Assembly (NCBI GenBank): GCA_019022495.1
Contig: JAFEKR010000003.1
Coordinates: 1,612,001-1,676,000, forward strand
Direction: 5' to 3'
DNA length: 64,000 nt
From: Epichloe hybrida
Lineage: Eukaryota; Ascomycota; Sordariomycetes; Hypocreales; Clavicipitaceae
Program-made: the position numbers and the translations under genes
The notes under the pieces: generated by a model
Databases searched by the model: none
What the model was told of the DNA's origin: nothing
What the model saw: the letters and a program-made list of their open reading frames with translations, nothing else
Shown: positions 35,688 to 47,939 of the stretch, one piece after another
Position numbering within the stretch: the first letter of the stretch is position 1
Layout: each line of letters opens with the position of its first letter

Positions 35688-35998
35688 TGTTGGAACAAAG
35701 GTGATATCAATCGCGCGTCGCAGCCGCAATTACCTAGCAAAAGCTTAGGCCACGCGCACGCCCCACACGTGACCTATACCCTAGCGCGTTAATTAGCTAG
35801 GAAATATAGGGATATAAACGCGTATCCCCTTTTCCCTTCATGTATTATAACTTCTAGCTTTTAACCTCTCTTTTCCTATAACTTAATCAATCAATTATAC
35901 TAACAGACAACGTAGCCTAGAATAGATAATCAATGACAATACTATTCTTCAGGCTTACGACTATAACATATTAAATTTAATACCCTATAAATCTAACA
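35688..35998 (+). repeat. C2 5' LTR (311 bp)
   Basis: It runs from TGTTGGAACAAAGG to AAATCTAACA and contains GC-rich CGCGCGTCGCAGCCGC near its start. Same length as 56600-56910. Confidence 0.9.
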
Positions 35999-37002
35999 CT
36001 AATTAGTGGTTACCTTTACAGATAACCACGTAGTCTTCAAACACTATAGATTAGCAAGGTTAATTAGAAAAGGTAGCTTATCTAATAACAACTTGCCCTA
36101 TAAAATAGGAGGGCCACGTTTAATAATAAGTTATACTAACAGAAAGGTATAATATAGCTCTCTTCTTACTTTAGTATTAATATCTATATCTATATAGATT
36201 CTGAAATAACAAAGAAAGGTTTAATACTAGTAGCTAAGCTATCCCCTTATCTTTCTTTGTTATACGTTCTATTACGCATTTAAAGTTAACTGCCTTGCCT
36301 TACGATCCTTTACATCTAAAACATATTATACCTATTATAGTAATACCCCTTATTTTCTTATATCATAAGATCTGCTTCCCTTAATTAGTTAGAATATTAG
36401 ATATAGCTAGACTATTAGGGACCTCTAGTTAATTCAGAGTCCCTAGTAAGAGTAATAATTATAATAATACTATAGAAGGCATTAAAGCCAGAGATAGTAA
36501 TAAATACCTTAATAAAGGAAAAACCCCTATCTACACTAATCTATACCCTTATATCTCCGTAAGACTTTAATAATATATTATAGAAGAATTACTCTAGTAA
36601 ATAGGAAGTTCTAAGCATAAAGAGATAATAACACCTAAGGAAATTAGTCTTTATATCCTTATAAAGACTAAATAATACAGGGAATAAGGGTTATTTAGAA
36701 GAACACTATTCTCTGAATTTAGCAATGATTTCTATAGTTAGTTAAGGGATAAGTTTATAGAAGGGAGAGACCTTTCCTAGAATAGACTTCAAGACTATCT
36801 CCTTTATAACAGAGTGTATATAACTATTAGAAGAGGCACTAAGATAGTAAATAACCTTAAAGAAGTAGTAAACTAAGAAGAATTCTAATTTTAGACTCTT
36901 AAAGAAATTAAAGAGGCTAGGAAGAAGTATATAGGCTTCTAAAAGGAACCTATAGAATAAAAAGTTCTTCTACAATCTACTAGACAATAGTAATATTAAA
37001 AC
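35999..37002 (+). pseudogene. C2 leader and gag N-terminal part
   Basis: It starts CTAATTAGTGGTTACC right after the LTR and holds a perfect 7-bp inverted repeat, GTGGTTA (36006-36012) and TAACCAC (36023-36029). It is mirrored in C2b (27650-28762). No protein domain is legible; stops are dense. Gypsy B follows after CTAAT (37003-37007). Confidence 0.6.
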
Positions 37003-37209
37003 CTAATTGTGAGAACAGAGGGATAGCTAGGCAAGAGGTATAGGGGCGTTCGTATATTGACTAAAGCTTGCTGGGTCTAAGTGTGTTATACGTGCGAGTC
37101 ACTAACTTATAGGTAGTGAATTGCTAGTGTTACGTAAACCTAGCCCTAGGGCGTAGTGTGCCTACCTAGTAATACGCTAGCGCACTAGTATTATAAGTAA
37201 GGCCTTATA

Positions 37210-38520
37210 ATTACCCCCTTACTTTTAGCTAGGCTCCTAAATAGCTTTTAGTAAGTACTATATAGCTATTTACTAAGTAGTAGCTATACTAAAATAATAA
37301 TAAATAACATTAGTATTTAAGTATAAATTCACTTATAACTCCCTATTATATTACTAACTTTTCCCTTTCTTATCTATAGTAAACTTTTCCCTAGATACTA
37401 TTATATTATTAGTTACTATAACTTTACCTTTACTACTTACCTTATTATTAAAATAGAATTAGATAAGGAAAGCGTTAAGAGTGTTATTATTATAGCTATC
37501 CCTAATATCTATTTAAGAGAATGTTCCTATATACATTATCTACGCATAGGTTATGTAAACTTTAAGAAGAATCCTCTAGCTAAGCCTAATATCCCTTAGA
37601 TTAACTATTAATTCCCTAGCACGCTAACCGCTATTATAAAAAGGAAATATTTAAAGCATTATATCTAGTGTGTTAAATATAGTAATACTTATAAGATAGT
37701 AAGTATATTATATTCTTTACTCTTTTAGTCCCTAATTACCTATATCTCTTTAGGTAATACTAACTATATAAGGGGATTTTCTAGATTTTCTTACTACCCT
37801 TAATTAGGTAAAAACTTTAATAAATACCCTAAGCAATTAGAACCCTAATAACCCTAATAATTATATATTTTCTAAGGTAACTTACTACTATTTTAGCACC
37901 TATTATCTAAACCTTATTTTAGGGTTTAATTACACTAATATAGCTTATTATATTTCCTTTAGTTTTACTAGGGCTACTAAGGTCTATTAGGTATATTTCG
38001 TTATATATTCTCTAGACCTTTGCTTACTCCCTAGGTAAGCTACTTTAGCTACGTATAATTAGTATATTATTTTGCGCTAGTAACTTTTAGTTACTATATA
38101 TCCTACCCTTACCCTAGGGATTATAAGTTATTACTCCTTCTTTACTACCTATTTACTAACTTTTATAGCTAAATTACACTATATATTATAATTCCTAGAA
38201 GAGAAAAATAACTTTATAGCTATAATATTATAATCTAGGATTTATACCCTAGGGGGTAGTAAAGCACTAGTTTTTCTAGGTAATAAAGGTAATGGTTTAG
38301 GAGAATAAAAGTAAGGGCACTAAGTACCTCCTTTATAATAGTGTTATTTTAATATATAAGGGAGTAACTATAGAAGGGTTTCCTATAAGACTCCCCTCCT
38401 TATAGGTATCTTTTCTTTTATTATTTAGTAAATAGTTTAATAAGTATTTTAATTAGAGTGTAATAGTAGCTAATAAGGCTAGGCCTTTTTTATAATTACC
38501 TTATCCCTTATTACTTATAA
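37210..38520 (-). other. 3' region of gypsy B, unrecognised; possible antisense coding-like stretch
   Basis: It is homologous to 51670-52980 of gypsy C but not to gypsy A. Read on the plus strand (antisense to the element) at about 37760-38400 there is a stretch with only Gln/Trp-type stops, ending in a weak knuckle-like spacing Y-x2-I-x4-Y-x4-Y near 38346. This could be chance in RIP-biased DNA. Confidence 0.4.
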
Positions 38521-39479
38521 CTTACTTATATCTTACTATGCTTTTTACTTATTTTACTTTAATAGAAAGCTTAAATTATATATTAAGCGCTTTCTATATC
38601 TTCTAACACTACCTATTAATTATATTTACTTAGCTAGCCCTTCTATTTTACTAAGTATTTATTACCTTTATATATCTTCCTATAATCCCTAACCTCTTTA
38701 ACTTTAAACTTATTATTATTATCTTTAAGGTCTAGTATTAGCATATCCTTATCTAGGGTGTCTTCCTAGTAATTCTATAGCTCTAATAGGCTAATATAGA
38801 ATATATTATATAGTTAGCTATACTTATTAGGTAGTACTAGTTAGTACGCTTATTTACCTATAGCATTAAGTATTTAAAATAGCCTAATAAATCTTAGGTT
38901 TAGCTTCTATTTTACGTCCTTAAGCCTAATATTCTTTACTAATAGTAGTACTAAGTCTTCTCTTTTTAAGGTTATTAGCTAATATCTCTAGTTATAGTAC
39001 TTTACTTACGCTTTAGTAGCCCTTGCCTAGTTATATACTAGTTTCTCCCTAACCTTATATAACTTTTTAACATATATATAAGCCTCTAGGACCTCCCTCT
39101 CTATACTCTTACCCTTAAGAGTAAGGTAAAACTTAGGTAAATAGCCTATAAAAGTATAGTTAAGGGAGTAGCCTATTATTCTATTAATAGTATTATTACA
39201 TATAAATTAGGCTATTAGGAGTAGCTTTAGCTATAGTTATTAGTTCTCTTTAATAAAATATTATAAGTAATGCTTAAGTACCTAATTTATCCTCTTTATT
39301 TACTTATTATGTGAGGCGCTGTACGTTGTGGGGCGCGAGCCCACAGGGCAGCCCACAGGGTGCGCAAGCAATAGTACAGGTCTTAAGTAATTGTAAGGTG
39401 TAATGTTAGCAACGGCTAGCATTGGCGGATCTTTTGGTCTATTGGGATTCCTAGCACACCTTCTAGGTCTCTTACAATT

Positions 39480-39491
39480 ATGCTAGCCGTT
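39480..39491 (+). other. TRIM A self-complementary primer site
   Basis: ATGCTAGCCGTT, 3 nt (ATT) after the 5' LTR, is the perfect 12-nt reverse complement of AACGGCTAGCAT at 39412-39423 inside the LTR. The distance from partner to LTR end (about 65 nt) and the ATT spacer are as in the gypsy elements. This fits Tf1-like self-priming. Confidence 0.65.
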
Positions 39492-39519
39492 ACGGGTCTT
39501 CTGGCTAGGGCTAGTCCTA

Positions 39520-39530
39520 GGTTCGAATCC
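39520..39530 (+). promoter_or_regulatory. tRNA B-box-like sequence in the TRIM internal region
   Basis: GGTTCGAATCC is a perfect RNA polymerase III B box. TRIM B has GGTTCGAGTCC at 46180-46190. An A-box-like TAGCATTGGCGG lies about 100 bp upstream in the LTR (39417-39428). No full tRNA cloverleaf can be folded around it. Confidence 0.45.
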
Positions 39531-42500
39531 CGCGGGGTCCGGGATTGATCTCTAGGCTAGGTAGCTTACGTTAGGCTCACAGGGCAGGTACGGGTCAGGG
39601 CCGTTGTGTCGGGCGCCGTACTAGGCCTTGGGGGTTCGCAATTACTGATTATCCAAAGGCCACGGGAGCCGGGCCTAATCCCTGACTAGACGGTGGCGGC
39701 AGCGCTGGCTTGGGATGAGCCCTAGGGAAGGGAAGGATAATTATGAGGCGCTGTACGTTATGGGGCGCGAGCCCATAGGGCAGCCCACAGGGTGCGTAAG
39801 CAATAGTATAGGTCTTAAGTAATTGTAAGGTGTAATGTTAGCAACGGCTAGCATTAGCGGATCTTTTGGTCTATTAGGATTCCTAGCACACCTTCTAGGT
39901 CTCTTACATATTAGTTTAGGGGTAAAATACTATTAAAAGCCTTTGCTTTATGTATAACTAGTAATATACCTCTAACTAGAATTAGCTTATGAATACTAAC
40001 CCTCTATTAGATATAATACCCTCTAGCACTCTAAATTATAGCTTAATCTCCTTATAAAATAACTTTGCTAATTTAGCTATATTAATTATAGTCTTTATAA
40101 GAAGGAAGATAAAGTACTTAGTAAATTAGTTTATAATTACTAGGATTATATTAGTTTCTTGCTTACCTAGCTATACTAGTAGTAAACCTATAATAAAGTC
40201 TATTAAGATCTTTACCTATAGTTACCTTAGTATTAGTAGTAATTTAAGGCTTCTATAGGGGTAGTGCTATCTTACTACTACACGCTAGTATACTTTATAG
40301 CTAGATATATAGTCTAAAATAGCTTTACTTATTACTAGCTACTAATAGTGATGTTTTAGTAGCTCTAGAGTGTGTTTAGTCCTAAAGTAACTTACTAATA
40401 AATTATTATAGTATAGCTATAGAAGCTTCTATTATAAGATAGGCTCCTATAAAATAACTACCTAGTCTTTATATATTAGGAGGCCCCTTATACTACGTAA
40501 CTATAGACTAGCTTTTCCCCTCTCTTTTACTTAGGAGTTAACCTTACCTTTACGCTTTTATAAATCTAGATCTTAGTCCTATACCTTCTATAGTAGTTAT
40601 GCTAATAGTTTATTTACTATAAATTAGTAAGGATTTAGTAATATAATAGCCCCCCAAATTACTTATACTATACTAATATCTTAAATATACACTACCTTCT
40701 CCTTAAATTTAATTACTAAATCTATAGTAGCTAACTAGCCTTCTACCTAGGCTACTCTTACCTTAGTAAGTTCTAAGACTAGTATTATACTATAACTTCT
40801 TTAATATATTAGTACTTTTTCTTCTGCTATATAGATATTTACTATTTTCCTTTAAAGCTTTAGTAAGAGTGCCTTATTTAATATAGGTTTACCCTTATAA
40901 TTAGACTTTCTTAATAGTGTATTTATAAGGTTACTTTTTCCTAGTTTATGCTTAATTATAAAATAGAAAGGGTAGAGGAATATATACTATTATACCTATC
41001 TTCTATTTAGCTTTTACTACCTTATAAAGGTCTATAAATTATAATAGTCTAATAGAACCTCTATAAGTATCTCTATACCTTTAATATAATATTACTAGTA
41101 TTTAAATAACTTTACTATAGTAAGTAGCTCTTAATTAGCTATACTATAGTTATATTTAGTATTTATAAACTTCCTTAACTAAAAGGCTACTAAATACTAA
41201 TAGCCCTTATTATCTTACTAAGATAGGATTCCTACTATTATAAGAATTAAGGTATTTATCTTAATATACACTACCTAACTTAGGTTATAGTGTTAGAGTA
41301 AAGGCACTTACTAAAAGGTATTTTTTAGCTAGTTAAATACTAATTACTTCTTTTCTCTAAATATAAACCTCCTAGTCTAGATGCTATTTTAACTACCCTT
41401 TATTAATATATAAAAAGGTGCTATAATCCTAGAGTATTTATAAATAAACTATTAGTAAAAGTTATAAAACCTAAGAAATAACTATATATCCTTAAAACTT
41501 ATTAGCTCCTTCTATTCTTTAATTATATTAACCTAGTAAGTATTTATTAATATTCTATTTATAAAGAGAATAAACTCTAGGAATTTTACTAATTCCTTAT
41601 AAAAAGAGTACTTAGAGGGTTTTATATATAACTTTACTAACCTTATATATTTAAGGACTTACTTAATGTATTTAGTGTGCTTCTTCTTTATCTTAGAGAA
41701 GATTAAGATATTATCTAAATATACTATATAAATAGTATTAACTAGCCTATATAGCGCTTTATAAATATAACTCTAGAAAGTAGCTAGGGTATTTATTAAC
41801 CTAAAAGGTATTATAAGGTACTTATAGTACCTATAATATATACGAAAAGCTATCTTCTATTTATTACCTTCTTTAATGTAAATTTAGTAGTATACGTTCT
41901 TAATATTAATCTTAGAAAAGAAATAGGCCTCTTAGTATTAATTAAGAATCTCTAAAATCAGGGGGAGAGCGTAGTAATTCTTCTATATTACCTTATTAAG
42001 CCCTTAATAGTTAACACATAGCTATAGTATTCTATCCTTCTTTAGTATAAATAGGATAGGCATACCTACTAGGCTCTTTAAGGGTCTTATCTAGCCTTTC
42101 TTTAGGTTATTATTAATATATTCCTAGAGCTCCCTAAGTTTACTTTAGGAGAGAGGATAGATTAGTTTATATAGGGGTATAGCTCCTAGTATAAGATTAA
42201 TTACATAGTTAGTTAACTTCTTTAATAGAAGGCTCCCTACCTTATTTAATATAAATATATCTTTAAATTTATATAGTTCCTCTAGGATATCTTTAATAGT
42301 TTTATATGCTTTTACTTTCTCTTTATCTTTAAAAGGAATAAACTTATTTTCTATTACACTTATAATAGTATATATAATTATCTTATTATATATTACCTTT
42401 ATAAACTTATAAGGAGTTAGTAGTAAAAAGGCTACCTTTCTCTTTTTAAACTACTATTCTTATAAGTATAAGTAGAGATATATATATTCTTCTATAAGCA

Positions 42501-44199
42501 TATATATTCTAATTAATATAGGGCTTCCCTTTACTCTTAGGTCCCTATTAATAGCTATATATAGTAACTTAAGGTCTTTCTTTTTACCTTATAAATCTTT
42601 AATTAAAATAAGTACCTTATAAATACTATATTAGAGGACTATTAAAGCCCTTACTACCTTTAAGATAAGTATTATAGCCTTAGCCTAATTAAGCTTATAA
42701 GTCTATGTAAATTAGGTGCTTATAATATTAATCTTAGCGTAACTATTAAGATTTACTACTATTTTAATATCTTTATACCTATAGATAGTAACTAATATGT
42801 AAAATTAGTATCTTACTAGTACCCTAGTATTTAAGGTAAAGGTAAGGGCTTTTACTTTTACCTCTAGGAGTTTTTCTAACTCTCTTACTAGTCTTTCCTT
42901 AGCTTATTATAATTATAAATAAGGTACTTTATACTACTATAATTAAAGCACTATTTTCTTCCTTATAGTTTATTATTATTTAGGTAAGTAGCTAAGGTCT
43001 TTTCCTTATCCTTATCCTTATCTCTTTAGTTCTTATTTAGCTAATACCCTTATAGGGAGTTATATCTTTAGTATTAAGCTACCTTATATAGCCCCTTCTC
43101 TTCTAAATTATTTAGCTTTTACTTATTCTTTAATATTACCTCCTAAAATTACTAGGTAAGTTATATAATATCTTCTTATATTAGACTAGTAATATCTATG
43201 TGTAAGTTAATATAATCTTATAAGTTAGGAAGTAATTTTATAAAGAATATAAAAGTATAGGTTTTTTCTAGAGCTTATTCTAGGTATTTCTCTAGTAAAT
43301 CTAAGTAAATGCTAAACTTAATAGAACTCTAGCCCTCCTTTTACTTTATGTTTTCTAGCTATATAGCTATTTATATATTATAACTTATAGAGTCTTTAAG
43401 TAGTATAAGGGTCTAGTCTTAAAATTTATTCTAGTTATCCTTAGGATAATCCTAATTATTAGCTAGTTATTCTTTAATATATTAGTCCTATCTAGCCTAA
43501 TAGTTTATATATATATAGTTAAGTATAAAGAAAATCTTTTAGTTATTCTAGTAATACTTCTTCTTTACCCCCTTAAAGGTATAGTTAAGGTTATTAAGCT
43601 ATATCTTATACTTTTATAGGTTTATAAGGTATTAGAGTTCTATAATATTTTAGACCTTAACTTCTTAGTTACTAAGGCTTAAGAATAAACTATTCTTTTA
43701 GCCTCTTTTTACTAGTTCTTTATAAGATTATATTAAGTTAGTAAGCTTCTTTTCTTAATTCTATAGTTTCTTAAGTTACTTAAGCTAGGTAATTTACTCC
43801 TTAACTACTACCTCTTTTACTACTATAGTAAAGGGTATAGCTTTAGATAAGGTTATAGAATATAGTATATCCCTAGCTATAGTATTACTATTATCTAGCT
43901 AATCCTAAGTAATATATAGTATAGTTCTAGTAAATTAGGTTATTCTCCCCTTTATATTACTCTTAGGTAGCTAGTAGGAGAAGCTTTAGAATTATAAGAA
44001 TAAAGGGATAGCTAGGTAAGAGGTATAGGGGTATTTATATATTACCTAAAGCCTACTAAGTCTAAGTATATTATATATATAAGTTACTAACTTATAGGTA
44101 GTAACTCGCTAGTGTTAGGTAAACCTAGCCCTAGGGTGTAGTGTGCTTACCTAGTAGTGCGCTAGCGCGCTAGTGTTATAAGTAGGGCCTCACACTAAT

Positions 44200-45966
44200 A
44201 ACTTACCCCTTCACCCCGCCTATTAGTATAATTACTATTAAAAGAATTAATAAGCTAGACTCCTCTAGGAAGGCTAAGTTAATCTCCTCTAGGAAGGCTA
44301 AGCTAATCTTCTCTAGGAAGGTTAATTAACTAGGAGTTAAGACTGCCTAAGGATACTATTCGCAAGTATCTACGGGTAACTCCCCTGCCTATACCTTTAC
44401 CTAGGATAAGTTAGTAGTATTACCCTAGTAATACTACTAATAATACCCCTAAGTAGGAGAGTTACTAACAAAGGCAACCTCTACTACCTAGGGCTAGTAG
44501 TGCCCCTATTAGCATAGCTTAGAGAGCTATACTTCCTCCTCCCTAATATAAGGAAGAGGAAGGTTAGAGGGAATAACAAGCCCTAAGAGTGCTACCTATA
44601 AAGCTGCCCTCTTACTTCCTAAAGACCTTACTACCCTTTTTATAAATATAAAGGGAAGTATCTAGAGGATCCCTATAGACTTAGAGACCTTTACTAAAGC
44701 AGATTATAGACTTATTAAAGGTATACCTTAAAGAATAACTCTATAGTGCTAATAACTATAATATCCTTAAATTAAAGCTTTAAATATTCTATAGGAAGTG
44801 CGAATTACTTAATATCTAACCTAAATAAGCTAGTTATGCCTTTAAGATTATACTTAAAGGCAAAGCTTTGTAATAATATATAAACTACCTCTCTAAACCT
44901 AGTTAACTATAAGACCTCCTTATACTTATTAGCTATATAAGGAAATAATTTAAGACTAAAGATATATAGTAAAGATATCTCCTAGAATAGAATGATTTTA
45001 CCCTATAAGGGATAATAAAAGATAACCTAAGTAAATTAATAATTAATTACTTTAATAATCTTATAGAAAGGCTAGCTATCTTATAATAGGCAGTACCTAA
45101 GGTAAGCTAAAGTAAAAGGGCACTTTAGAATTAACTTATAATAGCCTATAATAATATTCTAGAATATAAAGGAGTTATTATAGACCTGCTAAAGGGACTA
45201 TAAGAATTCTGCAAACGGATTAGGATAATATTCTAACTAGTAAAGGAAGAGAAAAAAAACTACTACTAGTTCCTAACTAAAACCATAATCCTAGAGTAAT
45301 TCTAGACTAACTAAAAATATAATAGAAAAGGAAAAGAGACCTAATACCCTTTGAAACTATAAGGAAGAGGAGGAAATCCTTGTATAAAGAAATGCTATGT
45401 ATGTGGTAAGGAAGGATACTAGTTATTAAAGTACCTAGAAGAGGACCGTAAGAAGGCGTATTAATGCTTTAAGAACCACTACCTTACAGATCTAACTAAT
45501 AACTTATATAATTTATTCCTTATATAGTATAAAGGGGAACATAAACCTTAATCCCCTATTAATAATAAAACCGCTTAGTATATAAAGAGCATTGGATTTA
45601 ATAATAGCCCTGATGATGTAAATAGGCTAGTACCTATAAGCTTCTTTAATCACGGAACGTAACTTAATAGCGAAAGAATAGTTTAATTCCTAATAAGTTA
45701 AGTAGCTTATTATAGTCTAAGCAAAGAAGACCCCTTTTAGCAAGAACTCTTAAGCAAAGCCCTAATAATGTTTATACTAGAAAATCGCTATTTTTATGTA
45801 ATGTTTTAAGGGATTATGCCTAATATAGGAGCCGTAAAGTTCTCTACAGTAGGGTATCCTTAATTCCTTGCTTTATAATATTAAATGCCTAAACTATAGC
45901 TTAATAAATTAATAGCAAAAAAGGCATTAGTTAGATTTAGCGCGGGAGAACTAATTATTACGCTTA
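44200..45966 (+). pseudogene. C2 gag C-terminus with zinc knuckle, and protease
   Basis: Gag continues after gypsy B. A zinc knuckle is legible at 45393-45437: CYVCGKEGY…, with His/Cys partly turned to Tyr, in the form usual for fungal copia gag (followed by EEDRKKAY). At about 45800-45960 the protease reads GIMPNIGAVKFSTVGYP, where the catalytic D-T/S-G motif has become N-I-G. The frame is broken by TAA/TAG. It runs into GAGTG (45967-45971), the target site of the TRIM B + gypsy C unit, and resumes at 53191. Confidence 0.75.
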
Positions 45967-45971
45967 GAGTG
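45967..45971. repeat. Target site duplication GAGTG (left) of the TRIM B + gypsy C unit
   Basis: GAGTG precedes TRIM B and recurs at 53186-53190 immediately after the gypsy C 3' LTR. Neither pentamer occurs at the TRIM/gypsy junction. Confidence 0.88.
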
Positions 45972-46578
45972 TGTGAGGCGCTGTACGTTGTGGGGCGCGA
46001 GGCCACAGGGCAGCCCACAAGGGTGCGCAAGCAATAGCATAGGTCTTAAGTAATTGTAAGGTGTAATGTTAGCAACGGCTAGCATTGGCGGATCTTTTAG
46101 TCTATTGGGATTCCTAGCACACCTTCTAGGTCTCTTATAATTATGCTAGCTGTTACAGGTCTTCTGGCTACTAGTCCTAGGTTCGAGTCCTGGCGCAGAG
46201 TAAGCCGTACAGGATTACTTAGGCTAGGTAGCTTACGTCAGGCTCACAGGGCAAGTATAGGTTAGGGCTGTTACGTCAGGCGCCGTACTAGGCCTTGGGG
46301 GTTCGCAATTACTAATTATCCAGAGGGGCCACGGAAGCTAGGCCTAATCCCTGACTAGACGGTGGCAGCAGCGCTAGCTTGGGACAAGCCCTAGGGAAGG
46401 GAAGGATAATTATGAGGCGCTGTACGTTATGGGGCGCGAGGCCATAGGGTAGCCCACAAGGGTGCGCAAGCAATAGCATAGGTCTTAAGTAATTGTAAGG
46501 TGCAATGTTAGCAACGGCTAGCATTGGCGGATCTTTTAGTCTATTGGGATTCCTAGCACACCTTCTAGGTCTCTTACA
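45972..46578. mobile_element. TRIM-like element, TRIM B (607 bp)
   Basis: Its 168-bp LTRs (45972-46139 and 46411-46578) match TRIM A closely, and the internal region and purine tract (GGGAAGGGAAGGATAAT before 46411) are the same. The LTR-complementary primer site (46143-46154, ATGCTAGCTGTT) has one mismatch. There is no duplication of its own: GAGTG lies on its left, but ATTAAT and then gypsy C lie on its right. The minus-strand open stretch at 46312-46524 crosses the LTR boundary and is spurious. Confidence 0.92.
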
Positions 46579-46584
46579 ATTAAT
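46579..46584. other. ATTAAT junction joining TRIM B to gypsy C
   Basis: The six bases equal ATT, the spacer found between LTR and primer site, plus AAT, the spacer between primer tract and LTR (…GGGGGTAAT before the gypsy LTR). They are what remains if two linear cDNAs are joined end to end before integrase trims them. Confidence 0.7.
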
Positions 46585-47939
46585 TGTGAGGCCCTACTCA
46601 TAACACTAGCGCGCCAGCGCACTACTAGGCGGGCGCACCACGCCCTAGGGCTAGGTCCACGTAACACTAGCAAGTCACTACCTATAAGTTAGCAACTTAT
46701 ACATATAATACACTTAGACCTAGTAAGCTTTAGTTAATATATAAATACCCCTATACCTCTTACCTAGCTATTCCTTTATTCTTATAATTCTAAAGCTTCT
46801 TCTACTAGCTACTTAAGAGTAATATAAGGGGGAGAATAACTTAATTTACTAAAACTATACTATATATTACTTAGGATTAGCTAGATAATAGTAATACTAT
46901 AGCTAGGGATATACTATATTCTATAACCCTATCTAAAGCTATACCCTTTACTATAATAGTAAAAGAGATAGTAGTTAGGGAGTAAATTACCTAGCTTAAG
47001 TAACTTAAGGAACTATAGAATTAAGAAAAGAAGCTTACTAACTTAATATAATCTTATAGAGAACTAGTAAAAAGGGGCTAAAAGGATAGTTTATCCTTAA
47101 GCCTTAGTAGCTAAGAAGTTAAGGTCTAAAATATTATAGAACTCTAATACCTTATAAACCTATAAAAGCATAAGATATAGCTTAATAACCTTAACTATAC
47201 CTTTAAGGGGGTAAAGAAAAAGTATTACTAGGATAACTAAAAGATTCTCTTTATACTTAACTATATATATATAAACTATTAGGCTAGATAGGACTAATAT
47301 ATTAAAGAATAACTAGCTAATAGTTAGGATTATCCTAAGGATAACTAGGATAAGTTCTAAGACTAAACCCTTACGCTACTTAAAGACTCTATAAGTTATA
47401 ATATATAAATAGCTATATAGCTAGAAAATATAAAGCAAAAGAAGGGCTAGAGTCTTATTAAGTTTAGTATTTACTTAGATTTACTAGAGAAACACCTAGA
47501 ACACACTCTAGAAAAGACCTATACTCTTATATTCTTTATAAAATTACTTCCTAACTTATAAGATTATATTAACCTATATATAGATATTACTAGTCTAATA
47601 TAAGAAAATATTATATAACTTACCTAGTGATTCTAGGAGGTAATATTAAAGAATAAGCAAAAGCTAAATAATTTAGAAGAGAAGGGGCTATATAAGGTAG
47701 CTTAATACTAAAGATATAACTCCCTATAAAGGCATTAGCTAAATAAGGACTAAAGAGATAAGGATAAGGATAAGGAAAAGACCCTAGCTACCTATCTAAA
47801 TAATAATAAACTATAAGGAAGAAAATAATGCTTTAATTATAGTAGTATAAAGTATATTATTTATAATTATAATAAGCTAAGGAAAGACTAGTAAGAGGGC
47901 TAGGAAAACTCCTAGAGGTAGAAGTAAAAGCCCTTACCT

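Larger units (their letters stand above)
39310..39908. mobile_element. TRIM-like miniature LTR retrotransposon, TRIM A (599 bp)
   Basis: The duplication TATTA (39305-39309 and 39909-39913) flanks two 167-bp LTRs (39310-39476 and 39742-39908), TGTGAGGCGC…TCTCTTACA. The internal 265 bp has no coding potential. A purine tract GGGAAGGGAAGGATAAT precedes the 3' LTR. It is far GC-richer than the host gypsy B and shows almost no RIP. The target site is intact in gypsy A (about 8030) and gypsy C (about 50880), confirming insertion into integrase. Confidence 0.93.
37008..44194 (-). mobile_element. Complete gypsy chromodomain retrotransposon, gypsy B (6.58 kb without the nested TRIM)
   Basis: CTAAT duplications (37003-37007 and 44195-44199) flank 202-bp LTRs (37008-37209 and 43993-44194). 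On the minus strand: leader and gag 43990-42900, RT about 42240-41680, RNase H about 41320-40920, integrase about 40480-39150 (interrupted by TRIM A), chromodomain about 38740-38530, then an unrecognised 3' region 38500-37225 and a primer tract AAGTAAGGGGGTAAT. All frames are full of RIP-type stops. It is the same subfamily as gypsy C. Confidence 0.92.

Noticed and set aside
39481..39540. Possible tRNA gene around the GGTTCGAATCC motif
   Set aside because: No acceptor stem, D arm or anticodon arm can be folded, and TRIM A lacks even a paired T stem. Only the B-box-like motif is supported.
46312..46524. Open reading frame of 70 codons on the minus strand
   Set aside because: It crosses from the TRIM internal region into its LTR, has no conserved domain, and the TRIM family is non-coding; it exists only because this patch is GC-rich.
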